Source: an uncultured Bacteroidota bacterium (GTDB lineage Bacteria > Bacteroidota > Bacteroidia > Bacteroidales > SZUA-534). Taken from it: 5,863 nt of DNA. Position 1 is the first letter of the stretch. Every line of letters starts with the position of its first letter. This document shows, in pieces, positions 1-5,863 of the stretch. The notes below the pieces were generated by a model, which worked only from the letters and a program-made list of their open reading frames with translations, was not told where the DNA came from and did no database searches. The stretch lies in the NCBI GenBank assembly GCA_937900725.1, contig CALCFP010000009.1:1-5863 (forward strand). The letters are read 5' to 3'. A program made the translations under genes and the position numbers.

Positions 1-657
1 GTAACGGTCAAACATCTCGGCCGCCTTTTGCGGGCTGTCAACATCGCCGTTCCCTATTACAGGAATATGAAGTCGGGGATTTGCCTTGGTTGCTCCAATA
101 AGGGTCCAGTCGGCTTCACCCTTGTACATTTGGCTACGTGTGCGTCCGTGAATGGTAATGGCCTGTATTCCCACATCCTGCAACCGCTCGGCCAATTCCA
201 CTATGGGCTTGTCGGTTTCATCCCAGCCCAAACGTGTCTTGACCGTAACGGGCAATTTTACTGCATCAACAACCCTGCGGGTTATCTCTATCATGAGCGG
301 AATGTTCTGCAGCAAGCCTGCGCCAGCTCCTTTGCCAGCCACACGCTTTACAGGGCACCCGAAATTAATGTCGATCAAGTCGGGTTTGGCCTGCTCGACA
401 CGCAATGCGGCCTCAACCATGGCGTCTGGATCCTTGCCGTAGATTTGGATTCCAACGGGACGCTCGCTATCGGAAATGTCGAGTTTGCGCAGACTCTTTT
501 CGGCATCGCGGATGAGCCCGTCGGCAGAGACAAATTCAGTGTACATCATATCGGCACCCTGCTCCTTGCACAAACGACGGAACGACGGATCGCTCACATC
601 TTCCATTGGTGCGAAAAAAACTGGCTTGATGCCTAAATCGATGTCTCTGATTTTCAT
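1..657 (-). CDS. dusB: tRNA-dihydrouridine synthase, DusB type (partial, C-terminus beyond window)
   Basis: FMN-dependent, cytoplasmic enzyme that uses NADPH to reduce specific uridines in the tRNA D-loop to dihydrouridine. The 219 visible residues form most of the TIM-barrel catalytic domain. What can be seen: an N-terminal FMN-site motif APMEDVSD (residues 16-23), Gln71 in GIQIYG, the active-site loop NFGCPVKRV with catalytic Cys101, Lys140 in VTVKTRLGWD, His170 in TIHGRTR, and IPVIGNGD near the edge. These align well with what I remember of E. coli DusB, including the GIQA-TIHGRTR and IPVI-NGD blocks. The family is usually about 320-340 residues, so roughly a third, including the helical tRNA-binding domain, is missing only because the window ends. 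The ATG at 657-655 is the start: an AAAGG lies about ten bases upstream and the protein begins at the normal family position. A terminator and a tRNA gene lie immediately upstream on the same strand. The family is certain; the DusB subfamily is likely. Confidence 0.95.
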   Translation of the reverse strand, partial: MKIRDIDLGIKPVFFAPMEDVSDPSFRRLCKEQGADMMYTEFVSADGLIRDAEKSLRKLDISDSERPVGIQIYGKDPDAMVEAALRVEQAKPDLIDINFGCPVKRVAGKGAGAGLLQNIPLMIEITRRVVDAVKLPVTVKTRLGWDETDKPIVELAERLQDVGIQAITIHGRTRSQMYKGEADWTLIGATKANPRLHIPVIGNGDVDSPQKAAEMFDRY

Positions 658-673
658 TTTTCAGCCTTTAAAC

Positions 674-703
674 AAAAAAAGCACTCACTGAAATTGTAAG
701 TGC
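674..703 (-). terminator. Rho-independent terminator after the CAU tRNA, in front of dusB
   Basis: Read on the minus strand, an 8-bp stem (GCACTTAC pairing with GTGAGTGC, one T-G wobble) with a 7-base loop is followed directly by seven T residues (680-674). It begins 10 bases after the tRNA's last base and ends only 16 bases before the dusB start codon. The natural reading is termination of the tRNA transcript, which leaves dusB either on read-through or on a promoter I cannot identify. The plus-strand side has only a short CCTTTT tail, so termination in that direction would be weak. Confidence 0.85.
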
Positions 704-712
704 CTTTTGAAG

Positions 713-787
713 TGGACCCAGTTGGGCTTGAACCAACGACCCCCTGATTATGAGTCAGGTGCTGCTAACCAACTGAGCTATGGGTCC
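713..787 (-). tRNA. tRNA with CAU anticodon (tRNA-Ile2 or elongator tRNA-Met)
   Basis: A full cloverleaf folds on the minus strand: acceptor stem GGACCCA/TGGGTCC (7 perfect pairs), anticodon stem CCTGA/TCAGG around loop CTCATAA (anticodon CAT at 752-750), variable loop GGGTC, T stem GTTGG/CCAAC with TTCAAGC loop, and discriminator A. CCA is not encoded. It is not the initiator, because position 1 pairs with 72 and the anticodon stem lacks the three G-C pairs. CAU can mean elongator Met or the Ile2 tRNA whose C34 becomes lysidine by TilS. The C4-G69 and C5-G68 pairs resemble E. coli tRNA-Ile2 more than elongator Met (U4-A69, A5-U68), so I lean towards Ile2. The D arm is one base longer than expected: GCTC faces GCAGC, giving a bulged C near 764 or a mismatched 13-22 pair. 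A terminator follows. Confidence 0.96.
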
Positions 788-808
788 TAAATCCTCCCGT
801 TTTCGGGA

Positions 809-927
809 TTGCAAGTTTAAGCAAAGGTTTTTTATTTAGCAAAACTTTTTTGCGGTTCTATGAATATGATATGTAACATACTAATTTATAATCTTTTCAA
901 TATTAGGGCACACGGAAAAACTTGCAA
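809..927. repeat. 10-bp perfect inverted repeat with arms about 100 bp apart
   Basis: TTGCAAGTTT at 809-818 is the exact reverse complement of AAACTTGCAA at 918-927. Nearby bases are also partly similar (a CGGG three bases outside one arm, CCGGG one base outside the other). The arms flank the AT-rich core of the intergenic region. This could be a pair of binding sites for one regulator serving the divergent tRNA and panC promoters, or chance. The function is unknown. Confidence 0.5.
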
Positions 928-952
928 CCGGGAAGCCACCTGCATACATCGC

Positions 953-982
953 AAAATCGTTCAGCAAGCATTTTCCGATTTT
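953..982. repeat. 7-bp inverted repeat upstream of panC
   Basis: AAAATCG (953-959) and CGATTTT (976-982) are perfect inverted copies around a 16-base spacer, and the right arm runs into further T residues up to 986. It lies 60-90 bp before the panC start and abuts the TTTG that could be the panC -33 box. It could be an operator or a weak terminator-like hairpin on the plus strand. The stem is short and AT-rich, so chance is possible. Confidence 0.4.
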
Positions 983-983
983 T

Positions 984-1017
984 TTTGACACAAGTGTATA
1001 TATAATTGTTTCCTTTG
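984..1017 (+). promoter_or_regulatory. Possible Bacteroidota-type panC promoter
   Basis: TTTG at 984-987 could be the -33 element and TTCCTTTG at 1010-1017 a degenerate -7 element (consensus TANNTTTG, from established knowledge of the Bacteroidota primary sigma factor). The gap is 22 bases, slightly longer than the usual 19-21, and the -7 box lacks the conserved A. It would place the transcript start about 15-20 bases before the panC ATG. This is a suggestion only. Confidence 0.3.
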
Positions 1018-1041
1018 CGCTCGATTTTCAAAACAAAGATT

Positions 1042-1878
1042 ATGCACATAATTGATAAGAAGGACGACCTCGCCGACTACCTGAAACAATGCCGACTCGA
1101 CAAGTTGACAATAGGATTTGTGCCGACAATGGGCGCCCTGCACGAAGGACACCTTTCGCTTGTAAAACGGTCGTTGAGCGAATGCGACGTTACAGTTGTG
1201 AGCGTTTTTGTGAACCCTACACAATTCAACGACAAGAACGACCTGAAGAACTACCCGCGCTGTGTTGACAAGGACTGCGCACTGCTTGAAAAGGCTGGCG
1301 TGAACGCCGTCTTCACTCCGTCGGTTGAAGAGATGTACCCCGAGCCTGACACCCGCGTGTTCGATTTCAACGGGCTCGACAAGGTTATGGAAGGCGAGCA
1401 CCGCCCTGGACACTTCAACGGCGTGGCACAGGTTGTAAGCAAACTATTCGATATTGTAAATCCTGACAAGGCTTTCTTCGGTCTGAAAGATTTTCAGCAA
1501 GTTGCAATAATAAAGCAAATGGTGAAGAATCTGGGCTTGAAGGTTGAGATTGTTCCCTGCCCGATAGTACGCGAGCCCGACGGCCTGGCAAAGAGTTCGC
1601 GCAATATGTTGCTCGAACCGCAATACCGCGCCATTGCACCTGCTATCCGCAAGACTCTGTACGAAGCAACTACAATGAAGGACACGCTCGCGCCTGCCCA
1701 ACTATGCGAGTGGATTACAAAGACTGTAAACGCCACAAAACTGCTTGAAACTGAATATGTTCAGATAGTCAACTTCGACACATTGATGCCTATCGACAAG
1801 TTCGGAAGCGAGAAGGCCATTGCCTGCATCGCCGTTTGGGCTGGAAAAATAAGGCTTATCGACAATATCGAATTTTAG
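1042..1878 (+). CDS. panC: Pantothenate synthetase (pantoate--beta-alanine ligase)
   Basis: Joins pantoate and beta-alanine using ATP (releasing AMP and PPi) to give pantothenate, the last step of vitamin B5 synthesis leading to coenzyme A; cytoplasmic, dimeric in the family. The 278 residues match the usual length of about 280. Visible motifs: PTMGALHEGH (28-37, the HIGH-type nucleotide motif), VSVFVNPTQF (53-62, pantoate site), EGEHRPGHFNGVAQVVSKLF (117-136), FGLKDFQQ (146-153, with Leu where E. coli has Glu) and the KMSKS-like REPDGLAKSSRN (177-188, with Lys where Met is common). The ATG at 1042 is chosen over an in-frame TTG at 1006 because it puts the first beta-strand and the HIGH motif at the expected distance. 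The upstream AAACAAAGATT is A-rich without a strong Shine-Dalgarno. The gene is followed by a terminator; neither panB nor panD is in the window. Confidence 0.97.
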   Translation: MHIIDKKDDLADYLKQCRLDKLTIGFVPTMGALHEGHLSLVKRSLSECDVTVVSVFVNPTQFNDKNDLKNYPRCVDKDCALLEKAGVNAVFTPSVEEMYPEPDTRVFDFNGLDKVMEGEHRPGHFNGVAQVVSKLFDIVNPDKAFFGLKDFQQVAIIKQMVKNLGLKVEIVPCPIVREPDGLAKSSRNMLLEPQYRAIAPAIRKTLYEATTMKDTLAPAQLCEWITKTVNATKLLETEYVQIVNFDTLMPIDKFGSEKAIACIAVWAGKIRLIDNIEF

Positions 1879-1906
1879 CCAATAAGCATTCATTATAAAA
1901 ACAACA

Positions 1907-1936
1907 AAGCCCCGAATCCTTATGGATTTGGGGCTT
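1907..1936. terminator. Bidirectional terminator between convergent panC and addA
   Basis: A 13-bp stem (1907-1919 with 1924-1936, one G-T wobble) closes a TTAT tetraloop, with a GCCCC/GGGGC core flanked by A-T pairs. On the plus strand a T run (1944-1949) follows after a few bases; on the minus strand the stem runs into TTTGTTGT. It lies 28 bases after the panC stop and 11 bases after the addA stop, so it can serve both genes. Confidence 0.9.
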
Positions 1937-1947
1937 CGCGTTATTTT

Positions 1948-4900
1948 TTACCCGCAAACCTCAACCGTCTCGTTGGGCCATACGTACCACAAATATCCTT
2001 TCACGGTTTTGTCGGTAAGTTTGCGCAAGGCATCGACATAAATGCCAACCTGCTCGTTGTACTTCTCGTCGTGACGGCTTGTGAACTTGTAGTCGATGAC
2101 AACCATTTCGGTATCCGATTCAAGGATGCGGTCGGGGCGCTTGATGTCGCCGTTTTCCAACATTATGGACTGCTCGGTGAGCACTGTCCATCGGTTGCTG
2201 AACCAATCGGGTTGCTGGGATACAAAGCCTTTTACCTTGATTTCATATTCGGGTATCTCATCGAGCGTGATAAAACCTTCGCTGGCGACAATAGACACGG
2301 CTTCGGCAACATCGCCGGCATATTTCACATATTCAAAAATGTGGTGATAGAGTTTGCCTGTGTTGATGCGTCTTATCTGGTCAAAGTCGGCTCCGGAAAA
2401 GAACTCTTTTGTATGGTGACTGATGCAAATCTTCGGGTTGTTCGGCTTGGGCTCGAGAGTAACCTTGTCTGTTATTATATCATCCTTTATGTCAGAAATA
2501 TACGTTCTTTCGGAACCTATGGTGATGCGCTTGTTTTCAACATCGAAATTAACTTTGTACAAGTTAGCCAAATCGTTTGCCGACAAGGCCTTTCCCGTGT
2601 CCAAATTACTGACATCAGCACAGCAGTTGGCACGTTCGGCATATCTATCGAACAGCATTTCAAGCAGTTTGTCATCAGCAAGGTCGGAATCTGGCTTACT
2701 GTTCTTTTTGTCCTCTGACTTTGACTTAACCATAGTGCAAATGCGCATATCGACAGATGCGCGTGTAAATGCCACATAAAGCGCATTCAGGTTATCGACG
2801 TGCCTCATAAACTGCTCCTTGTAATAATCCTTGCAGAACAAGGTGCTTGCCAGGCTTGAATTATACGAAACGGGTATCGGCGAGAACCGGAAATAAGGTT
2901 CAACGTTGGTCCGGCACCACAAGATATCGTCGTTACGTGGCTTTGAAGGATTGTTGAACGGCAAAAGCACCGCCTTGAATTCCAATCCTTTAGACTTATG
3001 AATGGACATAATGCTGATGGCGTTCTGCCTATCGTTCATTGCAATGGCCTGCTTGTAACCGCTTTCGTTCCACCAGTCAATGAACATCTGTATGTTGGAG
3101 CCGTTTCGCTCACTGAATGCTTGCACGCGGTCTTCAAACTCGTTTATGAACGGAAGGTCGGACTGGTCTATTTGGTATCCGAAGAAAATCTGTATCAGGC
3201 GACTGCAAAGTTGGACAAGGTCGAGTTGACGAAAACTCCCATAAAGGTCGACAAAGCCTGCGGGCAACTGCTTGAGAACCAACTCGGCATCTCCTCCCAA
3301 CGGCACCTGCTGTATTTTTTCGGATGCCATGTCAATGCCTTCCGTCTTTGCAAAATAAAGCCAAATGAGTTGTCCTTGAGTGTGCTTGTCGGTTGGCGTA
3401 AGCAGGAACTGCAAAGCCGATATCAACAATCTGATTCCTTGATTGTTGCCCAACAACACGGACTCGTTTGACACAAAACGGTAACGTCCAGCATTTTGAG
3501 GATTCGCGCCTTGCTCCCTCGCCAGACGGTTGGCTATGAGTGTGCCTTTTTTGTTGCTGCGGACCAGAATGGCTATGTCGCCTGGCTGGAATCCCAATTC
3601 TGACAACCTGTCAATTTGGCTAACCACCCAATCGCAGGCTGACTCGTCATAATCTTCAGTTTTGCCGGCCTCAATAAAGTCAACGGAAACAAATCCCTCA
3701 GTATCATCTTTGGCAACTTCCTGACGCACATCACTATAAGTGTGAATAAATTGTTCGTAGTATGATTTTTCATAACAACCGCTGTCAACCATTTGGGCTA
3801 TGTAGTCGCCCATTATCTCGCTCAACGACACAAAGCACCAGTTGTTGAAATGCACGATATTCTTGCTACTACGCCAGTTTTTCTGAAGCGACTGCGCCTT
3901 GGACTGTCCCCTAAACTGCTCATTCTGGACAACATGGTCGAGCAAGTCCCAATCGCCACCGCGCCACCGATAGATGGCCTGCTTCACATCGCCTACAATC
4001 AGCGATCCGTTGTTGCAGTCGATGCCGTTCTTGACAAGAGGCAGAAAATTGTTCCAATTGAGTGTGGATGTGTCCTGAAACTCATCTATCATAAAGTGAT
4101 TGAGTTGATTGCCAATCTTTTCGTAGATGAAAGGTGTGTCGCTGCCGTCAATCATCTTGTCGAGCAGAGGCATCGTGGAACGCAATAGAAACAGGTTCTG
4201 CTCCCTGCAAATCTCCCTTTGTATCTTGAGCACCTTGTGGACAAGTGCCAACTTATTCAGATTGTTCAACGTTACACGTGCCGTGTTGGAAAGTATATAT
4301 TGCTCTCCATCAAGCAAAGCCAGCAAATCAGCCATTTTCTGCCTCAGCCCGCTATTGACACAAGCCAAAATGTCGTTCTTCCTTGGCGACGACTTGGCAA
4401 CCCACTTGCTTTCATCGTCGCAAGATTCACGCATTGTTTTTGTTATTGGTTCGCCATAAACCACACTTTCATCTGGCCGTGAAAATTTCGCAAATTTATG
4501 TACCACGCTTCTAGGACCCCCACTGAATTCGTCAAGGTCTAAATGATGGCTGGATATTATTTCAAGAGCCTGACGGCTTACATTGTTGACATCCTTTACA
4601 AACGCCCCGACAATGTTCTTCAACTCGCCCTTGAACTCGGAAAAATCCTTAAGCCTGCTTTCTTCGTCAGTTTGGCTATCGCTTTTTTCTCCTATTTCAT
4701 CAAATGCCTTTTTGGCAAGTTTCGATATCTCTTCCTGGATTTTCCAACTTTTGCCACTGTCAATCTTATCGTTGATAGACTGCATAATCCACTGTCCTTC
4801 CTCGCTGTCAATGCCAAAATCGTCAATCATCCGGCTTACAGCGTTGTCTATCACTGATGCGTCGTCAAGTTCAATGGCAAACCCACTGTCGAGTTTCAAT

Positions 4901-5271
4901 TCATATACGAGCGACTTCACAACCTGCTGGAAGAAACTGTCTATAGTGCTGACCTTGAAATAACTATACTGATTCAGCATTCGGTTCAGCAAACGCTCGG
5001 CCTTTTTCTGCAACTCGTCAGGCGAAAGTTTGAATTCCTTGCACAAACTTTCACGATAGTCCGATTTTTCGCCGTTTGCCAATTCTGAAATGGCACGCAG
5101 GATGCGCTCGCGCATCTCGGTTGTGGATTTGTTGGTGAAAGTCACGGCCAAAATATGCTTGAAACTGTTTTCATTTCTGAAAGCCATCTTCAAGTACTCG
5201 CCTGTGAGAGCGTGCGTCTTTCCCGAACCTGCCGAAGCCTTGTATATGTTGAGAATCCCCGACTCGCTCAT
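1948..5271 (-). CDS. addA: UvrD/RecB-type helicase-nuclease (AddA/RecB-like), double-strand-break repair
   Basis: ATP-driven superfamily 1A helicase fused to a RecB-family nuclease; relatives unwind and resect DNA ends for RecA loading. All helicase motifs are visible in the 1107 residues: I ASAGSGKT (12-19), Ia AVTFTNKST (42-50), II IDEFQD (395-400), III VGDVKQAIYRWRG (426-438), IV NWRSS (465-469), V SIHKSKGLEF (756-765), VI LYVAFTRA (831-838). A charged, low-complexity stretch (about 849-868) follows. The C-terminal nuclease looks intact: GKLYHH (972-977), Asp1047 in RPDRIL, the catalytic D-Y-K at 1060-1062, and Gln1074 in EQVGIY. The ATG at 5271 is preferred to the GTG six bases upstream because it overlaps the holA stop as ATGA, which suggests translational coupling. 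No addB/recC-like partner is in the window. The AddA name is by domain order and is not proven; RecB-like is equally fair. Confidence 0.94.
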   Translation of the reverse strand: MSESGILNIYKASAGSGKTHALTGEYLKMAFRNENSFKHILAVTFTNKSTTEMRERILRAISELANGEKSDYRESLCKEFKLSPDELQKKAERLLNRMLNQYSYFKVSTIDSFFQQVVKSLVYELKLDSGFAIELDDASVIDNAVSRMIDDFGIDSEEGQWIMQSINDKIDSGKSWKIQEEISKLAKKAFDEIGEKSDSQTDEESRLKDFSEFKGELKNIVGAFVKDVNNVSRQALEIISSHHLDLDEFSGGPRSVVHKFAKFSRPDESVVYGEPITKTMRESCDDESKWVAKSSPRKNDILACVNSGLRQKMADLLALLDGEQYILSNTARVTLNNLNKLALVHKVLKIQREICREQNLFLLRSTMPLLDKMIDGSDTPFIYEKIGNQLNHFMIDEFQDTSTLNWNNFLPLVKNGIDCNNGSLIVGDVKQAIYRWRGGDWDLLDHVVQNEQFRGQSKAQSLQKNWRSSKNIVHFNNWCFVSLSEIMGDYIAQMVDSGCYEKSYYEQFIHTYSDVRQEVAKDDTEGFVSVDFIEAGKTEDYDESACDWVVSQIDRLSELGFQPGDIAILVRSNKKGTLIANRLAREQGANPQNAGRYRFVSNESVLLGNNQGIRLLISALQFLLTPTDKHTQGQLIWLYFAKTEGIDMASEKIQQVPLGGDAELVLKQLPAGFVDLYGSFRQLDLVQLCSRLIQIFFGYQIDQSDLPFINEFEDRVQAFSERNGSNIQMFIDWWNESGYKQAIAMNDRQNAISIMSIHKSKGLEFKAVLLPFNNPSKPRNDDILWCRTNVEPYFRFSPIPVSYNSSLASTLFCKDYYKEQFMRHVDNLNALYVAFTRASVDMRICTMVKSKSEDKKNSKPDSDLADDKLLEMLFDRYAERANCCADVSNLDTGKALSANDLANLYKVNFDVENKRITIGSERTYISDIKDDIITDKVTLEPKPNNPKICISHHTKEFFSGADFDQIRRINTGKLYHHIFEYVKYAGDVAEAVSIVASEGFITLDEIPEYEIKVKGFVSQQPDWFSNRWTVLTEQSIMLENGDIKRPDRILESDTEMVVIDYKFTSRHDEKYNEQVGIYVDALRKLTDKTVKGYLWYVWPNETVEVCG

Positions 5272-5863
5272 CTGCACAAAACTATTTTCATTATCATCTC
5301 GCGTAGCAAGTCGGCATCGTCAATGGCTGGAGCGTCAATGCCTTTCGAATATGCGTCATACTCGCGCAGGATGCTGATTACCTGCGCACATTGCGACATT
5401 GAATAGTTGCGCCCAGCCAATTGGTAATCGGCAATGAAAAATGGACTCACCTTCAACGCAGATGCCAATTCTGCATTGCTTGCACCTCGCATACTGTTAA
5501 GAATCATCGTTTTAGTGAAGAAACCATATAAGACGGCAATGTCGGCAATGATGCTGTGCTTTGGCATTGCGCCCATATGCTTGGCTATCAGCGCAGACTT
5601 GTACACATCGCGCGCGCCAATGGCCTTCTGCAGTTCGAAAACGTTAAAGTCCTTGCTGATGCCAACATTACGCTCAACATCGGCAGATGTGATTTTTCCG
5701 CCTTCGCCAACAGCAACTTTCAGTTTGTCGAGTTCCATAACTATGGACGACAGGTTGTTGCCCAAATGCGATGCCATTATTTCGGACGCGTTTGGCTCTA
5801 TCTGTAGATTGCGCGATTTGAGATAATCGGTTATCCAACGTCCTATCTGATTATCGTACAATG
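5268..5863 (-). CDS. holA: DNA polymerase III delta subunit (partial, N-terminus beyond window)
   Basis: The delta subunit is the clamp-loader 'wrench' that opens the beta sliding clamp during chromosome replication. Only the last 198 or so residues are present, out of about 340 in the family. The visible part starts with LYDNQIGRWITDYLKSR, typical of the end of the AAA+-like domain, then the lid domain with HLGNNLSSIVMELDKL, and the all-helical collar domain with FELQKAIGARD, an IIADIAVLYGFFTK region and a late REYDAYSKGIDAP segment that resembles the end of other Bacteroidota HolA proteins. The beta-clamp-binding helix lies upstream of the window. The TGA at 5270-5268 overlaps the addA ATG by four bases. 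The frame runs to the edge without a start; the TTG at 5861 is simply an internal leucine. Identification rests on overall pattern, as HolA has few invariant residues. Confidence 0.92.
   Translation of the reverse strand, partial: LYDNQIGRWITDYLKSRNLQIEPNASEIMASHLGNNLSSIVMELDKLKVAVGEGGKITSADVERNVGISKDFNVFELQKAIGARDVYKSALIAKHMGAMPKHSIIADIAVLYGFFTKTMILNSMRGASNAELASALKVSPFFIADYQLAGRNYSMSQCAQVISILREYDAYSKGIDAPAIDDADLLREMIMKIVLCR

Larger units (their letters stand above)
788..1041. other. Intergenic region between divergent tRNA gene and panC
   Basis: AT-rich, about 250 bp, with no convincing gene. It should hold the promoters of both flanking genes. On the minus strand an AACCTTTG (829-822) resembles the Bacteroidota -7 element TANNTTTG about 35 bp upstream of the tRNA, but I see no TTTG -33 box at proper spacing. 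A small perfect hairpin (TCCCG, TTTT loop, CGGGA; 795-808) sits in the tRNA leader. Two inverted repeats are listed separately. The longest small ORF (860-988, 42 codons) has no recognisable features. Confidence 0.7.

Noticed and set aside
28..636. 202-codon plus-strand ORF at the left end
   Set aside because: Lies wholly antisense to dusB, whose frame carries every family motif; the plus-strand product has no recognisable domain.
860..988. Plus-strand ORF of 42 codons in the intergenic region before panC
   Set aside because: No ribosome-binding signal, no recognisable composition or motif, and it runs through both inverted-repeat arms and the likely panC promoter area.
985..1006. TTGACA and TATAAT, exact sigma-70 -35 and -10 boxes, upstream of panC
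   Set aside because: The spacer is only 10 bases, far short of 17, and the Bacteroidota primary sigma factor uses different boxes. Likely chance in AT-rich DNA.
1006..1041. TTG-initiated 12-residue N-terminal extension of PanC
   Set aside because: Overlaps the possible -7 promoter element, and the extension precedes the normal family start at the ATG at 1042.
961..1413. 150-codon minus-strand ORF opposite panC
   Set aside because: Antisense to the conserved panC N-terminal half and overlapping its promoter region; no motif of its own.
2071..2718. 215-codon plus-strand ORF opposite the 3' part of addA
   Set aside because: Shadow of the nuclease-domain coding frame; cysteine- and hydrophobic-rich translation without family features. 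Other plus-strand ORFs across 2998-5406 were rejected for the same reason.
5275..5277. GTG as start of the helicase gene
   Set aside because: The ATG two codons later gives the ATGA overlap with holA and is the better start; the difference is only two residues.

Overview
The window looks like an ordinary chromosomal housekeeping segment from a member of the Bacteroidota, probably Bacteroidales. This is inferred from the protein flavour (a HolA of the YDNQ...ELDKL type directly before a RecB/AddA-like helicase-nuclease), start codons preceded by A-rich sequence rather than clear Shine-Dalgarno sites, a tRNA gene without an encoded CCA end, and promoter-like TTTG elements. I see no phage, IS, CRISPR or toxin-antitoxin features and no sign of horizontal transfer.

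Layout from left to right. Positions 1-657 (minus) hold the N-terminal two thirds of a tRNA-dihydrouridine synthase (DusB type), cut by the window edge. Just upstream of it on the same strand are a strong rho-independent terminator (674-703) and a tRNA gene with a CAU anticodon (713-787). A non-coding interval of about 250 bp (788-1041) separates the divergent tRNA and panC; it contains two inverted repeats but no convincing gene. panC (1042-1878, plus) encodes pantothenate synthetase. A long bidirectional terminator hairpin (1907-1936) lies between panC and the convergent helicase gene. Positions 1948-5271 (minus) encode a complete 1107-residue UvrD-type helicase with a C-terminal RecB-family nuclease (AddA/RecB-like). 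Its start codon overlaps the stop codon of the next upstream gene, holA (DNA polymerase III delta subunit, 5268-5863, minus), which is cut at its 5' end by the window edge.

Two functional themes appear. One is tRNA maturation: a CAU tRNA followed by a tRNA D-loop modifying enzyme, with a terminator between them. The other is DNA replication and repair: a clamp-loader subunit translationally coupled to a double-strand-break-processing helicase-nuclease. panC is a single-gene unit of vitamin B5/CoA synthesis closed by its own terminator. No novel system was found. The points worth checking are the tRNA's identity and its D-arm irregularity, the terminator directly in front of dusB, the holA-addA ATGA overlap with no addB visible nearby, and the repeats in front of panC.
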